Program-made: the position numbers and the translations under genes
Notes under the pieces: model-generated
Database searches by the model: none
What the model saw: the letters and a program-made list of their open reading frames with translations, nothing else
Told to the model about the DNA's origin: nothing
Source of the DNA: a virus
DNA length: 29,150 nt
Reading direction: 5' to 3' (one strand)
Virus record (IMG/VR): IMGVR_UViG_3300027833_000176
Coordinates: 1-29,150 of that record
Shown here: positions 7,441-19,300 of the stretch, piece by piece
How the letters are laid out: each line of letters starts with the position of its first letter
Position numbering within the stretch: the stretch's first letter is position 1

Positions 7441-8547
7441 TTACCTATCAATATTCACCAAAATAGTTGTATCAGTTGTTTGGGAAGACTGAAGAGGTTG
7501 GGCTAGTTTACCTATTGCTAATAATTGGAAATCTTCATCATATAAACCTACTGTAGTAATATAGGGAGAAAAATAAGATCCTGTAATTGTATTTAAACGT
7601 ACACCTGAAGATGCAGTATTTTCCCAATTTATGCTACCACTTGGGAAGACTGTTGGGATTTGACTACCTGTAATAGAACTTGGATTTAATGTATAATTAA
7701 ATTCATTTTCATTTACTGTTGCTTTATATTGGGTTTCATATATAGTATATGAACTTGAAAAAGACATAGTGACATTATTATTTAATATCCAAGCATCTAT
7801 AAATTCTTCAGTATCAACAAAAGGAGAAATAACTCCACCATATACACTAGTACCATAAATAGCATTACCATAAAAATCAGTTTCATCACCACCACTACCA
7901 TTTATTGCTCCCGATAAGTGGGAATCAAAAATTGTTACTATACCATGTTCATATATTATATTACCCGCCATGTAATTGTAGGTAGCGTTACTAGCTGTTG
8001 TTTTATATAATAGTCTACCTTCTCCATCATCTTTAATAGAACCCGTAGGTCCTTCTAATAAGAAAGAATCAGGTTGAATATAATCACCCCATAATTTTGA
8101 TGGTATAGAGATTACACCAATGGGGACTGAAGCGGTAGTTGGAGAGGGTGTTGGAAAACCTCTACTAGGCCATAAACTAGTAGAAGGATAATCATAATAA
8201 TTAGTATTTTGTACTTGACCAAATAATCTATCTCCTTCAGGATTAGCTCCTAAAGCAACACTTGCGGTAATAGCAGGTTGAGAAAAACCACCACTACCTG
8301 ATATATAATTTTTGTAGTATAACTGTTGTATTGAGTCATATACTAAAACTTGTGGTACGGTATATGCAGGAATTGCGCCTGTCATAACACTACCAGATAA
8401 TAAATAATCACCATTTCGGCCTAAAAACCTATTTATTTCAACGTTAGATTGGGTTAAAGCTAACCCACCTTTGAAATAGAAAGATTTATTTACCTCAAAC
8501 GGAGATATTATTAAGTCCTGTGCATTTAATTGTTTGTAAGCGCTCAT
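7441..8547 (-). CDS. virion structural protein, tandem paralogue A
   Basis: Unnamed 368-residue protein, likely part of the baseplate periphery or fibre attachment. It is a paralogue of its upstream neighbour (8553-9611). Both start with a short K-R/Q-L-(D/N) segment and share a C-terminal domain. Here that domain contains NEFNYTLNPSSITGS and then TTVGLYDEDFQLLAIGKLAQPLQ, ending in a strand-like VNIDR. The middle is Ser/Gly/Tyr-rich with no recognisable catalytic motif and no signal peptide or membrane segment. A five-base gap separates the pair, and a 30-base leader follows before the giant fibre. The position supports a structural role; the specific function is not known. Confidence 0.7.
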   Translation of the reverse strand: MSAYKQLNAQDLIISPFEVNKSFYFKGGLALTQSNVEINRFLGRNGDYLLSGSVMTGAIPAYTVPQVLVYDSIQQLYYKNYISGSGGFSQPAITASVALGANPEGDRLFGQVQNTNYYDYPSTSLWPSRGFPTPSPTTASVPIGVISIPSKLWGDYIQPDSFLLEGPTGSIKDDGEGRLLYKTTASNATYNYMAGNIIYEHGIVTIFDSHLSGAINGSGGDETDFYGNAIYGTSVYGGVISPFVDTEEFIDAWILNNNVTMSFSSSYTIYETQYKATVNENEFNYTLNPSSITGSQIPTVFPSGSINWENTASSGVRLNTITGSYFSPYITTVGLYDEDFQLLAIGKLAQPLQSSQTTDTTILVNIDR

Positions 8548-8552
8548 TCATT

Positions 8553-9611
8553 TTAGAAATCTAATTTAACTCTAACAAGAGCTTCTTTTGTAAAATCTTT
8601 TTGTATAGGTCTTGATAATTTAGCTACAGCTAATAAATCATTACTATCGTTATATAAACCAACTGTTGTTGGGAAGGTTTGTGGATTATTGATAAAATAT
8701 GGGAATATAACTTCACCAGTTGATCCTGATATAAATGATGGATTTTCTGTGTAATTAAATTCACTATTTCTTGCTCTAATAAAAACATAATCTGATGTTA
8801 ATGTTTCTTGAGAATTTAATTCAAATATATTATCAACTCCTGAAAGGCCTACTGATCCAGATATAACATCATATAACTTAGTTGGATTATCCCCAAAGTT
8901 ATCACTTCCAGAATTTGTTTGTAAATTTATACCACCACCAGTTGCAGTATTATTATTTAAAGCTGTTGAATTTAGTAAAATAGTAGAGATATCTGGTAAT
9001 ACTAAACCATAAGAACCACTACCTGCAGTAAACCCACTACCACCATCATAAGATCTACCATCTGATCCTGATATTAGTTGGTAAGCTCTCATTGTACCAT
9101 AAAAAGTTGGTAAAGTTACTTCATTTGAATTATCAGTTAAATGGATTGCAGTATAGTTACTATTATTACTTTTTAAAGCTAAATTTAAAGAACCAGGTAA
9201 TAAAGATTGTTTATATCTTGCTCTTTCAATACTAATAACATAAAAATCATTATCTGCACTACCCGTATATGTTGGACCCCAAGTAAATGCCGCATTTTCA
9301 TCTTCTAATATTAATGTCCTATATTGACCATAAATGGTTGTAGTTGGAGATACAAAAGGTACTGCAGAGTCAAAATTAACACCTCCACCACCATTTTTAT
9401 TGGCATAAGCAATTTGAAATTGAATTGCGGCTGATAAGGAGTTAGATGCTGTTTGGTATACGCTTAAATAATATGGACCTGATGTTCCTTCTTTTTGTGT
9501 TGAAGATGTAAAGTAAGTGTTCAAAGAAGGAGAGTTATTACTCCATACTGTTGAAGTTACCGAATCGGAACTTACTATAAAATCTTCAGGATCTAATCTT
9601 TTAAATGCCAT
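8553..9611 (-). CDS. virion structural protein, tandem paralogue B
   Basis: Unnamed 352-residue protein, paralogous to the 368-residue protein downstream. The matching C-terminal blocks are NSEFNYTENPSFISGS and TTVGLYNDSNDLLAVAKLSRPIQ, ending VRVKLDF. The N-terminus MAFKRLDPEDFIVSSDSV matches the neighbour's opening MSAYKQLNAQDLIISPFEV in pattern. The central region is diverged and low in charge, as in many tail and fibre proteins. It starts three bases after the 224-residue gene. The two paralogues may form a heteromeric ring or occupy two equivalent sites, but this is speculation from the duplication. Confidence 0.7.
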   Translation of the reverse strand: MAFKRLDPEDFIVSSDSVTSTVWSNNSPSLNTYFTSSTQKEGTSGPYYLSVYQTASNSLSAAIQFQIAYANKNGGGGVNFDSAVPFVSPTTTIYGQYRTLILEDENAAFTWGPTYTGSADNDFYVISIERARYKQSLLPGSLNLALKSNNSNYTAIHLTDNSNEVTLPTFYGTMRAYQLISGSDGRSYDGGSGFTAGSGSYGLVLPDISTILLNSTALNNNTATGGGINLQTNSGSDNFGDNPTKLYDVISGSVGLSGVDNIFELNSQETLTSDYVFIRARNSEFNYTENPSFISGSTGEVIFPYFINNPQTFPTTVGLYNDSNDLLAVAKLSRPIQKDFTKEALVRVKLDF

Positions 9612-9614
9612 ATC

Positions 9615-10289
9615 TTATGTTGTTGTTAAGGATTGTTGAGTTATTGTTACTGGAATTGTTATTCTTGCACCACTATCTAATCCTGTTACTGTTAGTGTTG
9701 TTCTTAATTGAGTATTTGTTCCAAATAGAGTATTAACGGTTGTTGAGGTTAAGTTAAACTGTGTACCTATAATTGTTTTAGTTACATTTGTACCCAGTGT
9801 TTGAGTAGCAGTGGCATTTGCTGTTGATGCTGCTTCTGTTTGGATACCTTGTCCGGTAAATGTATTCATTAACCTAACATCACCAATTGTTGCACTATAT
9901 CCTGATGTTTCGAACACTTGTTCGTTTCCTAGATAATTTAATGTTTGTGGTGTTACAGCTAATTGAGCTCCTTGTTTCAAAGTAATAGCGGCAAAACCTA
10001 AATCTAATACTGGTAACTTAGCTGTACCTCTAGGTAAAGTAGTTAATTTGTATTTCATTATTTGCAACTCACTTGGAAATGCTTCTAATAAAGGCATATT
10101 ATCAATTGCCTCTCCATAATAAGCTGAACCTGAAGGGTGATTTGGATTGTATAATGTATAATCAATTTCATCATCTCCCAATGCAAATTGTGTAATTTGA
10201 AATGAAGCATCATTTCTAGCTAACAATTCTCTACCTTTGGTTGTTAAGATAGCATCAACTGTTATTACTGCGTTATTTAAATATCCCAT
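9615..10289 (-). CDS. virion structural protein, probable fibre or baseplate connector
   Basis: Unnamed 224-residue protein. The first half contains LTTKGRELLARNDASFQIT and ALGDDEIDYTLYNPNHPSG (about 37-55). I recall this pattern from uncharacterised structural genes of related phages, without a named function. The second half (about 135-224) is Thr-rich and beta-like. It opens a four-gene run (224, 352, 368 residues, then the giant fibre) after the 49-base gap that follows the 3074-residue giant. Its leader has two copies of the late-promoter-like motif, consistent with strong late expression. Confidence 0.65.
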   Translation of the reverse strand: MGYLNNAVITVDAILTTKGRELLARNDASFQITQFALGDDEIDYTLYNPNHPSGSAYYGEAIDNMPLLEAFPSELQIMKYKLTTLPRGTAKLPVLDLGFAAITLKQGAQLAVTPQTLNYLGNEQVFETSGYSATIGDVRLMNTFTGQGIQTEAASTANATATQTLGTNVTKTIIGTQFNLTSTTVNTLFGTNTQLRTTLTVTGLDSGARITIPVTITQQSLTTT

Positions 10290-10300
10290 GTTGTGTTTTT

Positions 10301-10310
10301 ATATAAATAT
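10301..10310. promoter_or_regulatory. proximal copy of the inverted late-promoter-like motif before the 224-residue gene
   Basis: The plus strand reads ATATAAATAT and contains an exact TATAAATA. It ends 11 bases before the ATG at 10289. It is one of two copies in this 49-base gap. Confidence 0.45.
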
Positions 10311-10319
10311 TGTTATATG

Positions 10320-10329
10320 TTATAAATAT
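10320..10329. promoter_or_regulatory. distal copy of the inverted late-promoter-like motif before the 224-residue gene
   Basis: TTATAAATAT on the plus strand, 30 bases before the ATG and 19 bases from the proximal copy, measured start to start. Both copies face the same way and lie just beyond the end of the 3074-residue gene. Confidence 0.45.
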
Positions 10330-10338
10330 GTATTCTTT

Positions 10339-13300
10339 TTAAGATTCTATTACTCCTTTTGAAATTAAATCATTTACTATCATAGATGCACTTTCTGTTA
10401 AATATTCTGTTGGAAAATCCGGGAATAAAATACCAGGTGTTGATAATGCTTCTACCTCACTTATTGATGCTGTATATAGCCCTTCTCCATCTCCTGATGG
10501 AAAACTTCCTGCTGCAGTAGAACTAGTTAATGCAAATGATCCCGTTGATTTAATACCTTTAGAAATACTTCCACTCGATAATATACCATAAGGGAATGGC
10601 GTATCCAAGTAAAGTGATTGAGGAGTTGTAATTGTTCTTCTTACTAGGAAGAAATCTTTATTTATTGAAGGATCTACAGCTCTATCTAATTTAAGTTTTA
10701 CCTTAGCACTAGTAATTGGGGTTCCTGATGATGATATACTTCCACTAACATTTTCAGATGGGGCAAATACATCTAAAATAGTATATGTAAAAGATTCATT
10801 ATTACCAAACCTTATTTCATCTCCCTCTAAAAATTCTATAGGATTTTGAATTTTATCAAAATCCGTTGTTTTTGGTTCTACATTTCCAGGAAAGTATTCT
10901 GAAAATCCTGGTTCGTAAGGCAAATCACCCTGGTAAAACCCAGTACCATATGCTTCATTAAAGTTTGAAGATGACATTTCTATAATAGAGAGATCAGTAG
11001 ATAGATCTGTTGCTGATCCTGAGAATGTCCAGAAGGGGGCTGCTGCTTTATTTGCTTCCTCTAATTTATAGTCTAAAGCACCCATTCCTTTTATCATCAT
11101 AGGGGTATAAGCTCCTTCATAAGCTGTGGGGAAGAAATAACCTTGTTGAAATCCTCCTCGGGCATCTTTAAAGAAACCTTCCATTTTCCAACTTATTTGA
11201 TCTCCTACTTTTATATCAACATTTCCGGAATTGGCTTTAAATATCCATTCTAAGGCTTGAACTCCTGATCCATTTCTAGGTGCTCTTTCTCTCATTAAAC
11301 CTAGATCAAATAAAGTTTCAAACATTTCCCAATCAACGGTAGCATGGATTCCCCCTCCTGGTATTGGTACTCTTGTGTATGACCATCTATTAAAACCAGC
11401 TAGGTAAAAATTGGTATCTCTATGTCTAATTGTTTGTGTAGTAGGTAAGTTTGTATAAGTAAACCAACCATAATTATCTACATCTTTTAGTAAATAAACT
11501 TGTCCTGTTTCTGTGTATACTTTACAATCAATACCTTCAAGATTAAATGGAGATTGTGTATCTTCATTAGATCCTGTAAACATTTTAAATGTCAAATCTA
11601 ATTCATCTCTAACTCCATTTGTTTCACTTACATAAGTTGTTACAATGGAATGTTGTACTGATACAATTTGTTGGTTATTTAAGGCATCTCCATTAGAACC
11701 ACCCCAAGTACCTTGAGGGTAACTTGCAGATCCTGTTAAACTAGTTACTGAATAAGGTGATGTTGCCCCTGCGGGAGAAGTATTAGATTCTGCTGTGTCT
11801 AAATAATAACTTACTCTTTGTAGTTGTGCAGTAGTATCGATTGATGCCGTACCTGCTACTGAAAACTGTGCAAAATCTATATCATTTTCATCATCATTAT
11901 CGTATCTTGAAATGTAACCTGATCCAGATAATGGAATTGATGGGCTATAGTTATTACCACTATTTTGTGAGTAACATATAGGTGTTACATATTCCATTAT
12001 ACGACTTATAGCAGAAGGAGTTGAGAGAGGAGTATATCTATTTTTTCCATCTTTAATTGCTAATCTACCAACTGTTGTATTTGGGAAAACTTGTCTAAAA
12101 GTATCGACACTAAGTTGATCATTTAATGAAGGAGGTAAGGCATTACCTTGTTCATCAATTAAATAGCTTATATTAACCTGAGTTAGTGAGTTAATGTTTG
12201 GATAAGGATCTGATATATCATTAAAATACCCAAAATAGGCATCTCTTAATTCTACTGTTGGGTTTTTACCATATGTTCCTGTATCACCTACATTCCACAC
12301 ATTTAATTGTGCACTAGTAGATTTTACACCATTATACCTTGGATTAATTGAACTTAAGGCAGTATAATTTGAATCGGGTACTGCAGCTTTTACTGCTATA
12401 TTTTCTAATATTTGTTCTTGGTTTACGGGAATTATAGAACCTGATTGGTTATTATAATCAACATCCATTATAAAGTTACTTTGTCTTTGTAATATAAAGT
12501 TATTTAATAAAGGTTGACAATCCAAAGCTAAGTTAAATGGTAAAACACCAGCATAGTAAGTTGGGACTATAAAATCTACATCTTGTGCCTGTCTAAAATT
12601 ATTATAAGCACGAGGATCGGTAGTAGGGGACCAAGCTGATGCTCCTGGGAATATGCTTGCTGAAAATTCTGTTATTACTAACCCTGAACCTAAATATCCT
12701 GCTTTATCTACTTCCATTGAAAGCCTGTAGATCTCATTAGCACTAAAGTTCCCATTATATGTTCCTAAAACGGTTGCTGAACCAACACTTGTTTCTGTTA
12801 GACTAGTAGTATCCCATGGTAAGGATAATACCTCTGTACCTGGGAATATAACTGTTGAGGATAATGAATCAGCTCTTCTAAGTATAACTGAACTATTATT
12901 AATATTATAAGTAGGGGCAGATCCTCCAGATCCTGTTGAAGTTATTTCTATTAGATCTTCTACTTCTCCAGAAGTAGAGCTAATAAATGCTACTTGTTGT
13001 TGAATTATCTGGCTACCTCCAATTTGTGCATTTTTAAAATCTTTAAACTCATATTCAATGTAGTACATATCACCAGGATTGGCATATGTAGACATTGTAG
13101 TTGCTGAAAGGTCAGTATCTTCACTGACTAATACTGGGAAGTTATCTGTAAATTGTATTGTTGATCCTGAATATATTGAACCTGAGTATCCACCATTAGG
13201 CCAAACGGAGGAAGTAATAATATAATCATAATCTCCACTACTATCTGATCCTGTTCTTTTTAAATAAGCATTAACAACACATTGAGCATAATAATCAGTT

Positions 13301-16300
13301 GTAGCTACTCCTTCAACCACATTTGTATCTCCATCTTGGAACCCATCAGTTGGGGAATTAAAATCCCCAGTTGCAAACGTAACGGGTCCGTTTACAGGAT
13401 ATGCTAAATTCACTCCACCTCCACCTCCAGTTTCATCGTAGTATATTCTTACTGCAAAGTCCTCTAAGGTAAATTCATATTCAAAATCTTCTGTTTCATT
13501 ATTTTTTATTTGAAAGAAAAGTCTAGAACTGTAATTGTCAGCGGGCTGACCACCTGATGGTAATCCAGTTCCATTCAATAGATAACCATATAATCCACTA
13601 AATTGTATTAATTCACCATTCCATTCAGCCAACCCCGTAGGATCTGCAGCAACAGTATCAAGTACACTGATTACTCTTGGAGAAGAAAAACCAGGACCTC
13701 CTTCACCACTAGGGTACCATCTCTCTTCGCATAATTGAACATTAAATGATTTATTTACTTCACTACCATTATCAAACGATTGAACAGTACAAGATAAGGT
13801 AAAATCTATATTATTAAACTGTGCAAGGGCTGTACCTGCATCCCACAGTGATCTTGCAACACTATTTTGTCCACTCCATCTTATGAATATAGACCCATCA
13901 TAAGTTTGCCCCATATTTGGAACACCTGTAACAATTAATGCTGTTTGATTTAAAAATGTAGGAGTAAATGTAGCTATATCAGAAAAATCAAGATCAAAAG
14001 AGGAGTTTGTAACATTATTTGGTACTGCACTACCTGTAAATGGTACAAAGGCAGATGCCCCACCTCCACCTAAAGTTGGTGGTGTTCCTGCTAATTTAAG
14101 TTTCGCAAAAGACCACTCCATTGAATTAGTAGTTGCTACTTTTATTTTAGGATGACCACCATAAATACCCATATTAGTTCCTGATCCTGAATTACCAGGA
14201 AGTTGGGTATTCCAGTTATTACCATTATATAAAACTTGACCTAACCCTGATACCTCTCTAGGGGCGGGTCTGAAAAAATTGGATGGATTGGTTATATTGA
14301 TTACAGATGTTGTTGCTGTTTTTGGTGGAGAAGATGGTTGTCTATTTCCACTCTGTAGTGCACCATTTCTCCCCCCACTTGGACTTAATGAAATATAAAC
14401 AACAAAATAATCTTGGACTCCTAGGGAAGTTTCGACCAGATTTGAAAATTTATAATACTTACCAACTGTAAGAGCATTGAAATTAGTGGTTAACAATTCA
14501 TCACTAAAAAGCTCTTCGAGAAAGGTACTATAAAAGAAACTAGTAGAACTATAATATGCAATGGGGTCAGCACTAGTAAGATCAGGTGCTCCTGCTGCCA
14601 ATAATGCACTAGCATATCCAGCACTTTCTGCTGCAACATAAAATCCTCTTGTAGAAGTTGCTCTTAAAGCAAAATTCTGGTCTACTAAAGTTGCTAAACC
14701 TGAATATTCTGTTCCTTTATGATATATTCCCGTATCAGTAATTATACCTTGTACATCTGTATTTAAAGATGCACTATATTTAAAGGATGCTTCTATATGC
14801 CAGGGAATATTAGGTGTATAAGGTATGGTATAAGCTCCTTTTAAAGGTTGATTTTGCTCAATTATCCTTTTTGTAGTAAAAGTTTGGGAACCTGGGTTGA
14901 AAAACCCTAGGGCATCATCTGTAGCAGAATCAAAATTATTATAATAAAAAACATTTTGTTCCTGTGTAGGAACTGTAGAATTTAAAAATACACCTTGTTG
15001 TACAGTATCAAGACTTTCAGAGTCTGTTAAAGAGGTTACCCAATCTGTTTTAGCTCTTAAACTCCAGTTCATTGAACCTCCACTATCTGAGCTTGTAATT
15101 GGGTAATAAATAGTGGTGCCAGCACCTTCTTGAATTGCTTGGTAAATATTATTTCCTTCTGTTTGGGATACTTGTAATATAATATGGTCAGCATATATTG
15201 TTCTACCAGTTATAATATATTCAGTTGCATTTGCCCCATAAGGTAAAATGGCATCAGGGAATAAAACTCTTAAATTATCAAAATCATCTAAATAATTAAT
15301 TACTTCTACACCTGAAGCATCAACAGCATTTAATTTTATTGCTTGTACTTGTTGTATACCATTAAGAGGGACATTTGTTCTTGATGATGCTATCCAAGCA
15401 TATCCCGGTGGTGGGACATTTGATTGATCATTAAAGTCTCCTTCTTGTACAACGGCTTCAAACCCAGTATTTGTTGTAGTAGCTAACCCAAAGAATAAAG
15501 GTTTATATACTACAGGTGTATCGTTGGCATTTAAATATGGATCACAACCAGGATTTAAAGACTGTGTTGCTACTATTATCATAGAACCACTAAATATACC
15601 ATCATAAAATTCTGATTGGTTATCTTTAGGGAATTTTCTAGGGCCTAAATATGATCCACTAATAAATTGTGAGCTACTTTGATTAAAATTTGTTGTATTT
15701 AATATTGACCCATCATTCCCATCTTGCCAACTTTGTGTTACACCAAATCTATTGTATGGAATAGTTACTGGAGAAGTAAAGGTAATTTCATTACCTGTTA
15801 ATTCAAAAGTAAGACTATTACCAATTCCCCCTCCTTGACCAAAATCAGTACCAAATATAGTAAATGTGTTACCTATACTAAAGTTATCAGCAGGGGAAGT
15901 ATCTGTTTCAACATTAATTTCTGCTATATTTCCACCATTAATTTTTATCTGTACTATAATATTGGCATTAATTGGGTAAGCACCACCCGAATTAACATTA
16001 ACAGTAATATTATTAAAATTACCATTAGTTAAGGGGGAGATGAGTGTATTAGAGGTTATAGCAGGTATTAAATCTGCACCTGTATAATTAATACCACCAA
16101 CTTTACCTAATAATTGACCATATCTTTGTCCTGGTTGTTGAGGGTAGGTTTGTAAACCATTAAATCTTTCAAATGAACCACCAGTTCCACCACTAAATTT
16201 ATATATAGAAGAGCCTTCTGTTGAATATTGAGGGAAATCTGTTGAACCTGAGCTGTAATCTTTTGGTAAGTTTACTACTAAACCTTCATAGTCATGTAAT

Positions 16301-19300
16301 GATGATGTAACTTGAGCGGGTCTTTGTCTATTTCTTTCTAATATGTGTTGTTTTACAACTACGCCAGAAGATAAACTGGTTCGGGCAGGTGTAAAATCTT
16401 TAATCATTTTAAATAATGAATTATCAAAGAATTTGATTAACCTAACAAAATCAACTACATCATAGTTATCCATATATTTTTCAAAATATGCGTTTCTTAA
16501 TCTATCTAGATCAGGATATGTATATAATGATGAAGAAACAAATCTTGGATCTCCAATAAATTCCCCCAGATTAAAATACCCTAATTGAGCATTTATGTCG
16601 TCATTAATTTGATTTGATGGAGAAAATGCTACCTCTAAATAATTAATGTTTGGGGTTATACTTTGACTTGTAAAAGAAGTTTGTTGCATCGATTCCATTG
16701 GTGAAATCGTTTGGGTATCATTACCAACACTTGAAATTTCAGGTACTGAAGCTGTTGGGTTTGGAAAACCATAAGGGGCTTCAGATAATATTACCTTTTC
16801 TGTTTGTATTTTATCTGTTATTCTATTTTTTATACCTGCTGGTACTTGATCTTGATATATAAATTCTTTATTTTCTACATATAGTGTTGATTTATTAGTT
16901 TTAGGAGTAGTAAAATAATCACTAGTACCATTACTGAATGATTGTGTAATTTGTACTGCTGATCCTGTTACTCTAGGGTGAATAGATGTTGGTGCTATAT
17001 TAGTAGGTATACCAAGAAAGGTACTGTCTTTACTTAATTGACTACCTAAGGCAGCTCTAAAAAACTGTTGGTTTGGTGTTGAATTAATACCATTTCCTTC
17101 GTTGGAATATGGATTAACAGTATAATCATAAAAATTACTTTGGCTAATTTCATTTACATAGTATCTTAGTTCTTGGAATAATCCAGAAAAAGGAGTATAT
17201 GTAGTACCGTCCGCAAATACAATGTCTTCATTTTTATTTAAATATCCTGTAGTAGCTTGATAGTAAAAAGAATCATCAAAACCTCCAACACTACTAGATT
17301 CATTAAACCCTATCTTACCATCTATTTTATTAGCGGCATATAAACTAGCAGTGGGGTTAGAACCATTAACATTCATTTGAACCGACCACCAATCTCCATT
17401 AAAGAAAGGTAAATATACACTAGCACTTAAATTAGGATCACCACCTCGAGCAGGTATCCATTTTAATGTACCATAAGTATCATATGGGGAGGGTATTGAT
17501 CCTGAATAAGAACCACTTACTAAACCTAAACCTGTATATTCTAATACTAAATTACCACCTTCATCATTTGTTGAAAATATAGATTGGGAATATCTAATAT
17601 TACTACTAGCTACATTATTTGTAGGTAAAGGAATTTCAGATGGTTTAAATCTTAATTGTATAGTTCGAGCTTTATTAGTACCATTTTGAACGGGGAATAA
17701 GGGGTTTGCTTCTAAAGAAGATGATACAAAATTTGTAGCATTAACTCCAGTATCAAATGCATAATTAAATACATTTTGTTTTAAATCGTAATCTTGGGAC
17801 TCGTTTCTATCTTTACCCCCAAATTCACTAATTCGCAAAATAGTATCTGGGATTCCATAAGAGGTAATTAATGCCCTTAAACCCGCTATTGTACCTTTAG
17901 TTTTAAGTAAATACGGAATATTATGGTATATTCGTTTATATATGCTCTTATTAACATCGTCTAATGGGACTATATCATTCGACGCTGATATTTTAGTATC
18001 CACGTACTCATACCCAGTAGGTGTTGCAACTGCACCACCAATTGAACCCGTCATATATGGAAATGGAAATGCACTTCCTGAAGGTGTTAATCCTAAAAAT
18101 GCTGTAAATAAATCATCAGTGTTAAAATTATTAGAATATAATTTAACTGCAAAGTCTTTAATAGCATCTGATACTAGATCTTTTGAAATACCATAATCTA
18201 ATCTATTATCGGCATCAAATTTATTAGTTACATCTTTTGTATAAACCCAAACATTATCATAATATTGACCAACCATATCAACAAATAGTTCATAATTTCT
18301 ATTTGCAGGGTCATCTCTTAAATATTCTGGTATAGAGTTATACAACCAGTCTCTATTATTATCATCATAATTAGAAGCGGTGGCAGCTGATGATGTTATC
18401 CAATTTTGTACTTCTGTACTACCTGTTGGATATAATACAAAAGGAGGTTGGGTATTAGATTTGGGATAAGAAGTTGATGAACCACTATTAAAATATAGAA
18501 AGTATTCATACCCATCAAAGTTCTTAATTATGGTATCTATAGTACCTGTTAATGAAGCAACACTTGAACTATATGCCGGGGTATAAGTAGTATCTGTTGC
18601 TATTTGATCTAAAAAAGTATTGATTTGATTACTAGCAGATTGTATTAAATCAACTTTATAGTAAAAATTCTCTAAACGTGTTTTAGCAGAACTAAAATTT
18701 ACAAAATTAGAAAACTTTTCATAATCAATATTTATGTTAATTTCTTTTTCGTTTAATAAACTTTGTATTTGATTAATTGAACTTGTTAAATCAGAATTAA
18801 CTAAAGTATTATATGAAAATTGTTCTCCAGGTGATGCTGTTTCTCCTATGACATTTAAATTATAATTTGGACCAGCAATGTATGTAAAATCATCTTCTAC
18901 AAAAGGTTCAAATGGAAAATCAACCTTATATGCTTGTGGTGAAGAAAGTAATTCGACTACCCATAATTCAGATTTATTACTAAATTCTAAAGGTAAAGGC
19001 TCATAAAGTTTAATTAATATTGTAGGATCAATTCCTTCTTCAGTTTCTAATTTTATATTATTAGCAATAACTGTTTGGTTTTGACCAAAGTTAAGATAAA
19101 AATCAACAAAATAAGTTGATGTTTCTCTATACTGGATGAAATCATTAACAGATGAAATTATATCATTATTTTCAATAGTATTACTATCTAATCTAATTTC
19201 AGTTCTATCAGATGATATATTTGAAATAAAATATTTTTCATCAATTGAAGATGCTGCTCTTTTTCTATAAAAAGAATAAGATATATTATACTCTCCTATA

